A DNA stretch of 64,000 nucleotides from Aidingimonas halophila. GTDB taxonomy: Bacteria; Pseudomonadota; Gammaproteobacteria; Pseudomonadales; Halomonadaceae. How positions within the stretch are numbered: position 1 is the stretch's first letter; every line of letters starts with the position of its first letter. A program made the position numbers and the translations under genes. Below the pieces are notes generated by a model that made no database searches, was not told the DNA's origin, and worked only from the letters and a program-made list of their open reading frames with translations. Positions 61,086 to 64,000 of the stretch are shown piece by piece. The stretch lies in NCBI RefSeq assembly GCF_900106955.1, contig NZ_FNNI01000005.1, positions 186,001 to 250,000 of the forward strand, read 5' to 3'.

Positions 61086-62791
61086 ACTTTCAACTGTGAT
61101 TCAGGATTTTTTGCCATGTCCCGCCACACATCCTTGACGCGACAGTCTTCACACATTTCCAGTCTCGCCATGGCGTCGCCGGCAAAGTATGGATGATCGG
61201 CGAGCTTGGACTTGATGGCCTCTATCGTGCTGACCGTGGCAAATGGTTTGCCGCAACTGATACATTCGAAAGGCGGTTCTTCGTGTTTGATGTGCCGCTG
61301 GTATCGTGTTGGAGAGGAGAGGAAGCCCGGTACCAGGCGAATGGCGTCCTCCGGACAGGCGCTGGCACACAGACCACACTGCACACAGTCCGCTTCACGG
61401 AAGCGAAGTTGTGGTGTCGACTCGCCGGCAGCTAATGCCGGTGTCGGACACGCTGCGACACAGCTCATGCATAAGGTGCATGCTTGGGTGTCGACCGTCA
61501 GGCCGCCGAAAGGGGCATCGTCAGGCAGTGCATGCCGTTGTTCATCTACTGTCCCTTGAGCTTCCAGCCACTCCAGGATCATGTTGAGTCGTTCACGCTT
61601 GTCTCCACTTCGGCTGATTTGGTGAAGCATCTCATCCGGGATGTCCTTGCTGGTGCCAATGGCGTTGTCATGACATGGCAGGGCGTCCCGAGCGTCCTGA
61701 TCATGCTCTCCGAGAATCTGTACACGATCCTGAGAATGGCCCAGGGCGACCAGGAGAGAACGCGTCTGTTCCCACTGGTTCTCCAGCATCGTCACGATGC
61801 TGGCAGGCAGCGTGTCATGACAATGAATACGAACTTCACAGGCGCCAGAAACCAGTGCCCCTAGCCAGTGCTCCATCCCTCCCGCACCCAGCTCATCGAG
61901 GGGGACATCAAGCAAGTGGCCTGGTGTCGGGATTACCTCGCTTTGACGGTGTACTGCTTCGATGAATCGTACGACAGGTTGTCCTCCACCGGCCTGCCGA
62001 TATCGCGTAAGCAGGCGACCGATATAATCGTGTTGCTGCTGTGGTTGAGGGAGTCGGTACTGAATGGCCCCCGTCGGACAGACCGAGGTGCAACTACCGG
62101 CGCCTTGGCAGCGATAAGGGTCGATCTCGATCCATGACTCGATACGTTGCTGTCGCTCACTGATGGCATCGGCAGGGCACACCGACAAACACCGTGTACA
62201 ACCGGTATGGCCGCTGCTGTCATGTGCACAGCGATCATGATCGATTTGAAAATAGCGCGGTTTTTCGAATGCTCCGATATGCTCGGGAATGGCTTGAAGC
62301 ACGTCTTCGCATGCCTGCGTATGCCATTGGCATGCAAAATAACCGGGCGGGTTGAGTTCCAGAGCGAGTTGGGGGGGCTCGCCTAGATCCAGTATCAGAT
62401 CGAAATGAGGGCGATCAATCGAGGCCTTGGCCAGGTTGATCGGACCTTCATCATGGTCTAGCCAAACGTCGAACGATCCCAGATAGCCTTGAATGTCAAT
62501 GGATTGTTGCTGTCGGGCGATATGCCAGCATGGGACGTTCCCCCACGCGGTATCGCTTCGTTTCCCATAAGCAAGAAGCGTCACGGATGCCAGCCCGCAG
62601 GAATGCAGACGTCGTGACGCCGCAACACAGTCGTCATGAGCGCCGATGATGAGCAAGTTTCCCTGGCTTTGATACTCGACGCTGGCAGGTGTCAGGTTGA
62701 CCGGCCAGGATACCTGCTGCGTTGCAGCGTCGCGCGCCTGCTCATTGGCACCGGCATCCAGTGTGGCCGCACCGATAAGGCGTTGGTTCAT
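61082..62791 (-). CDS. 4Fe-4S polyferredoxin-like protein of the formate dehydrogenase cluster
   Basis: 569 residues. Residues about 45-190 form a non-ferredoxin region. A first pair of 4Fe-4S motifs follows (CTRCLSVCPADAI and CQGAGSCTSVCPTGAI), then about 200 residues without clusters, then a second pair (CTLCMSCVAACPTPAL and CVQCGLCASACPEDAI), and a C-terminal zinc-ribbon-like ending (CISCGKPF then CEDCRVKD). No signal peptide, so cytoplasmic. Such proteins are constant partners of this FDH type; a redox role in cofactor insertion or electron transfer is inferred. Confidence 0.88.
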   Translation of the reverse strand: MNQRLIGAATLDAGANEQARDAATQQVSWPVNLTPASVEYQSQGNLLIIGAHDDCVAASRRLHSCGLASVTLLAYGKRSDTAWGNVPCWHIARQQQSIDIQGYLGSFDVWLDHDEGPINLAKASIDRPHFDLILDLGEPPQLALELNPPGYFACQWHTQACEDVLQAIPEHIGAFEKPRYFQIDHDRCAHDSSGHTGCTRCLSVCPADAISERQQRIESWIEIDPYRCQGAGSCTSVCPTGAIQYRLPQPQQQHDYIGRLLTRYRQAGGGQPVVRFIEAVHRQSEVIPTPGHLLDVPLDELGAGGMEHWLGALVSGACEVRIHCHDTLPASIVTMLENQWEQTRSLLVALGHSQDRVQILGEHDQDARDALPCHDNAIGTSKDIPDEMLHQISRSGDKRERLNMILEWLEAQGTVDEQRHALPDDAPFGGLTVDTQACTLCMSCVAACPTPALAAGESTPQLRFREADCVQCGLCASACPEDAIRLVPGFLSSPTRYQRHIKHEEPPFECISCGKPFATVSTIEAIKSKLADHPYFAGDAMARLEMCEDCRVKDVWRDMAKNPESQLKV

Positions 62792-62879
62792 GTTTCCTCA
62801 AATCAAGCTAGTAGCGAACGTCTGCGTCGTTATGTATTGCGTTCGTCTTATCTATTTCATCAGTTTCTTATCATAAGTG

Positions 62880-63509
62880 TTAGCCATTTTGTGATGCTTT
62901 GCCAACACGACCTTGGGACGAGAGAGCGCTGTCGGAATCGACATCATGGTCATCATCCGTCTGTGGCGGCTGGTCTGGTGGCCTCTCCGACATGCCAGTC
63001 TCCCGGCCTGGATCCCCGTCATGGCGCGGATTGAGTGATGTGGTATCACCATGTTCTGCATTGGTCGGTTGCTGGTTTGCAAGCTCGTCTTCCGTTGACT
63101 GAGCGGACTCTTCCAACTTGTCAGACCAGCGTCGCAAGCGGTTGGCAACTTCCTGGGCAAGTGGTTTGAGACGCTGTCGATAGTCATCATCGTAATCATC
63201 GAGCCCATCCCGCATCTGGTAATGTGGTGCTTGGTATAGGCGTCGCAAGGCTCGCTTTCTCAAGCCGGCACTGACACCGGGAACCAGAAACGCCTTGATA
63301 TCGCTACCGGGCGGCAAGTCCTCGGGATCTGGCAGTGTGTCATCCAGACTGCCGGGTTCAGGGGATGACGATGCCGAGGGTGGATCCTGCTCCTCGCCTG
63401 ACAATGCCTCGGCTGATGGCATCGCGTCGTTTTCTGGCACCCCAGGCGCGGTCCTGGCGTCATCGGAGTGTTGACGTTTGCGTTGGGACCAACGAGATAA
63501 CCGGTTCAT
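62880..63509 (-). CDS. DUF3306 family protein
   Basis: 209-residue soluble protein, highly polar. It opens MNRLSRWSQRKRQ, has a long low-complexity acidic/Ser/Pro stretch, a short conserved block (DIKAFLVPGVSAGLRKRALRRLY then YDDDYRQRLKPL), and another acidic, disordered tail. Found in FDH operons of many proteobacteria; role unknown. Its ATG shares a base with the DUF3305 stop (TAATG). Confidence 0.85.
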   Translation of the reverse strand: MNRLSRWSQRKRQHSDDARTAPGVPENDAMPSAEALSGEEQDPPSASSSPEPGSLDDTLPDPEDLPPGSDIKAFLVPGVSAGLRKRALRRLYQAPHYQMRDGLDDYDDDYRQRLKPLAQEVANRLRRWSDKLEESAQSTEDELANQQPTNAEHGDTTSLNPRHDGDPGRETGMSERPPDQPPQTDDDHDVDSDSALSSQGRVGKASQNG

Positions 63510-63949
63510 TACTGTTTCTCTTCGGGTTGAGGATTGGGTTTTCCCTTTTTCTTTCTGCCTTCGACCGGGGCCTCGCCGTGATGAGCGAGGTAGGCTTCTA
63601 TCCATACCTGAATGGCCAGAGGCATGGCAGTTTCAAGGACTTGACGTTCACCATCCATCCAGGCTGCAGCGACTTCCTGACTTGCGGTAATGGCTGTGGG
63701 AACGGGAGGTTCGCCCGCCATGCCGCCACACACAAAAAGTCGGGGAGAATCGCTGTTCAAATTGAACCGATAGGCGGCACGCTCGGTCATGTAAAGTTGC
63801 AATTCCAGTACATGAGGTCCCTGCGACCCTGGTGCCAGTGAGGCGATATACCATTGATTGATGGTGAACCCTTTGACGGTACTGGGCTGTTGGGAAAACG
63901 ACAGGCTCAAGGTGCGTCTGCTGTTGATGACCGGTTGCGTCCTGGACAT
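63509..63949 (-). CDS. DUF3305 family protein
   Basis: 146-residue protein of the family paired with DUF3306. Conserved-looking core WYIASLAP then LELQLYMTERAAYRFNLNSDSPRLFVCG, with ASQEVAAAWMDGERQV typical. Function unknown. ATG at 63949 has AGGAG six bases upstream. The 51 bases between here and the window edge are open in the same frame, so an upstream start cannot be wholly excluded; the first FDH-cluster gene or promoter lies beyond the window. Confidence 0.85.
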   Translation of the reverse strand: MSRTQPVINSRRTLSLSFSQQPSTVKGFTINQWYIASLAPGSQGPHVLELQLYMTERAAYRFNLNSDSPRLFVCGGMAGEPPVPTAITASQEVAAAWMDGERQVLETAMPLAIQVWIEAYLAHHGEAPVEGRKKKGKPNPQPEEKQ

Positions 63950-64000
63950 CGATAGCTCCTGGAGTTTTGCAGCGACAATGACGACAGTAAGCGTCAGGCA

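Noticed and set aside
1-64000. CRISPR arrays, IS elements, prophage or rRNA genes
   Set aside because: No regularly spaced repeats, transposase or integrase reading frames, or rRNA-like sequence seen on either strand.

Overview
The window reads as a chromosomal segment of a halophilic gammaproteobacterium, most likely Halomonadaceae (Halomonas and relatives). The reasons are E. coli-like core synteny (lon-hupB-ppiD, ppiB-lpxH, mltD-gloB with yafS-rnhA-dnaQ, yccA next to the tus genes), Halomonas-like protein sequences, an osmoprotectant ABC transporter, and a Cys-type formate dehydrogenase cluster with DUF3305/DUF3306. Base composition and coding style look even throughout. I see no prophage, integrase, IS element or CRISPR array.

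Layout. 1-8.1 kb: housekeeping (3' part of lon, hupB, ppiD, lpxH, ppiB, glnS, cysS). 8.2-12.1 kb: a YehZYXW/OsmF-type osmoprotectant importer whose ATPase and last permease are joined in frame across a G10 tract. 12.2-17.4 kb: a branched-chain 2-oxoacid dehydrogenase operon (E1alpha, E1beta, E2) followed 9 bases later by a Hanks-type protein kinase. 17.5-26.1 kb: amino-acid and organic-acid catabolism (pxpBC, a GlaR-like regulator divergent from lhgO, a SulP transporter, beta-alanine transaminase, mmsA). 26.3-31.6 kb: an unusual chemoreceptor, an unknown gene, rarD, an omega-amidase and rsuA. 31.7-39.5 kb: the yejABEF peptide importer, mltD and gloB. 39.7-49.3 kb: yafS-like, rnhA, dnaQ, nudC, SCP2, sohB, an ArsR regulator, yhhQ behind a probable preQ1-I riboswitch, an esterase, an orphan NMT1-like binding protein and a K+/H+ antiporter. 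49.3-53.3 kb: tRNA-Ser(UGA), a phosphatase, yccA, tusDCB-tusE and acpH. 53.3-64 kb, all leftward: a formate dehydrogenase operon (DUF3305, DUF3306, polyferredoxin, TorD-like chaperone, small Tat protein, alpha, beta, gamma), then DUF1244-moaB-moeA.

Functional themes. The bkd and mmsA genes converge on acyl-CoA production from branched-chain amino acids, and the bauA-like transaminase supplies malonate semialdehyde to mmsA. moaB and moeA make the molybdenum cofactor that the neighbouring formate dehydrogenase needs. The tus genes (tRNA 2-thiolation) and yhhQ (queuosine precursor uptake) both serve tRNA wobble modification. The observations most worth checking are the G10 tract at the yehX/yehW junction, the kinase inside the bkd operon, and the preQ1 riboswitch.
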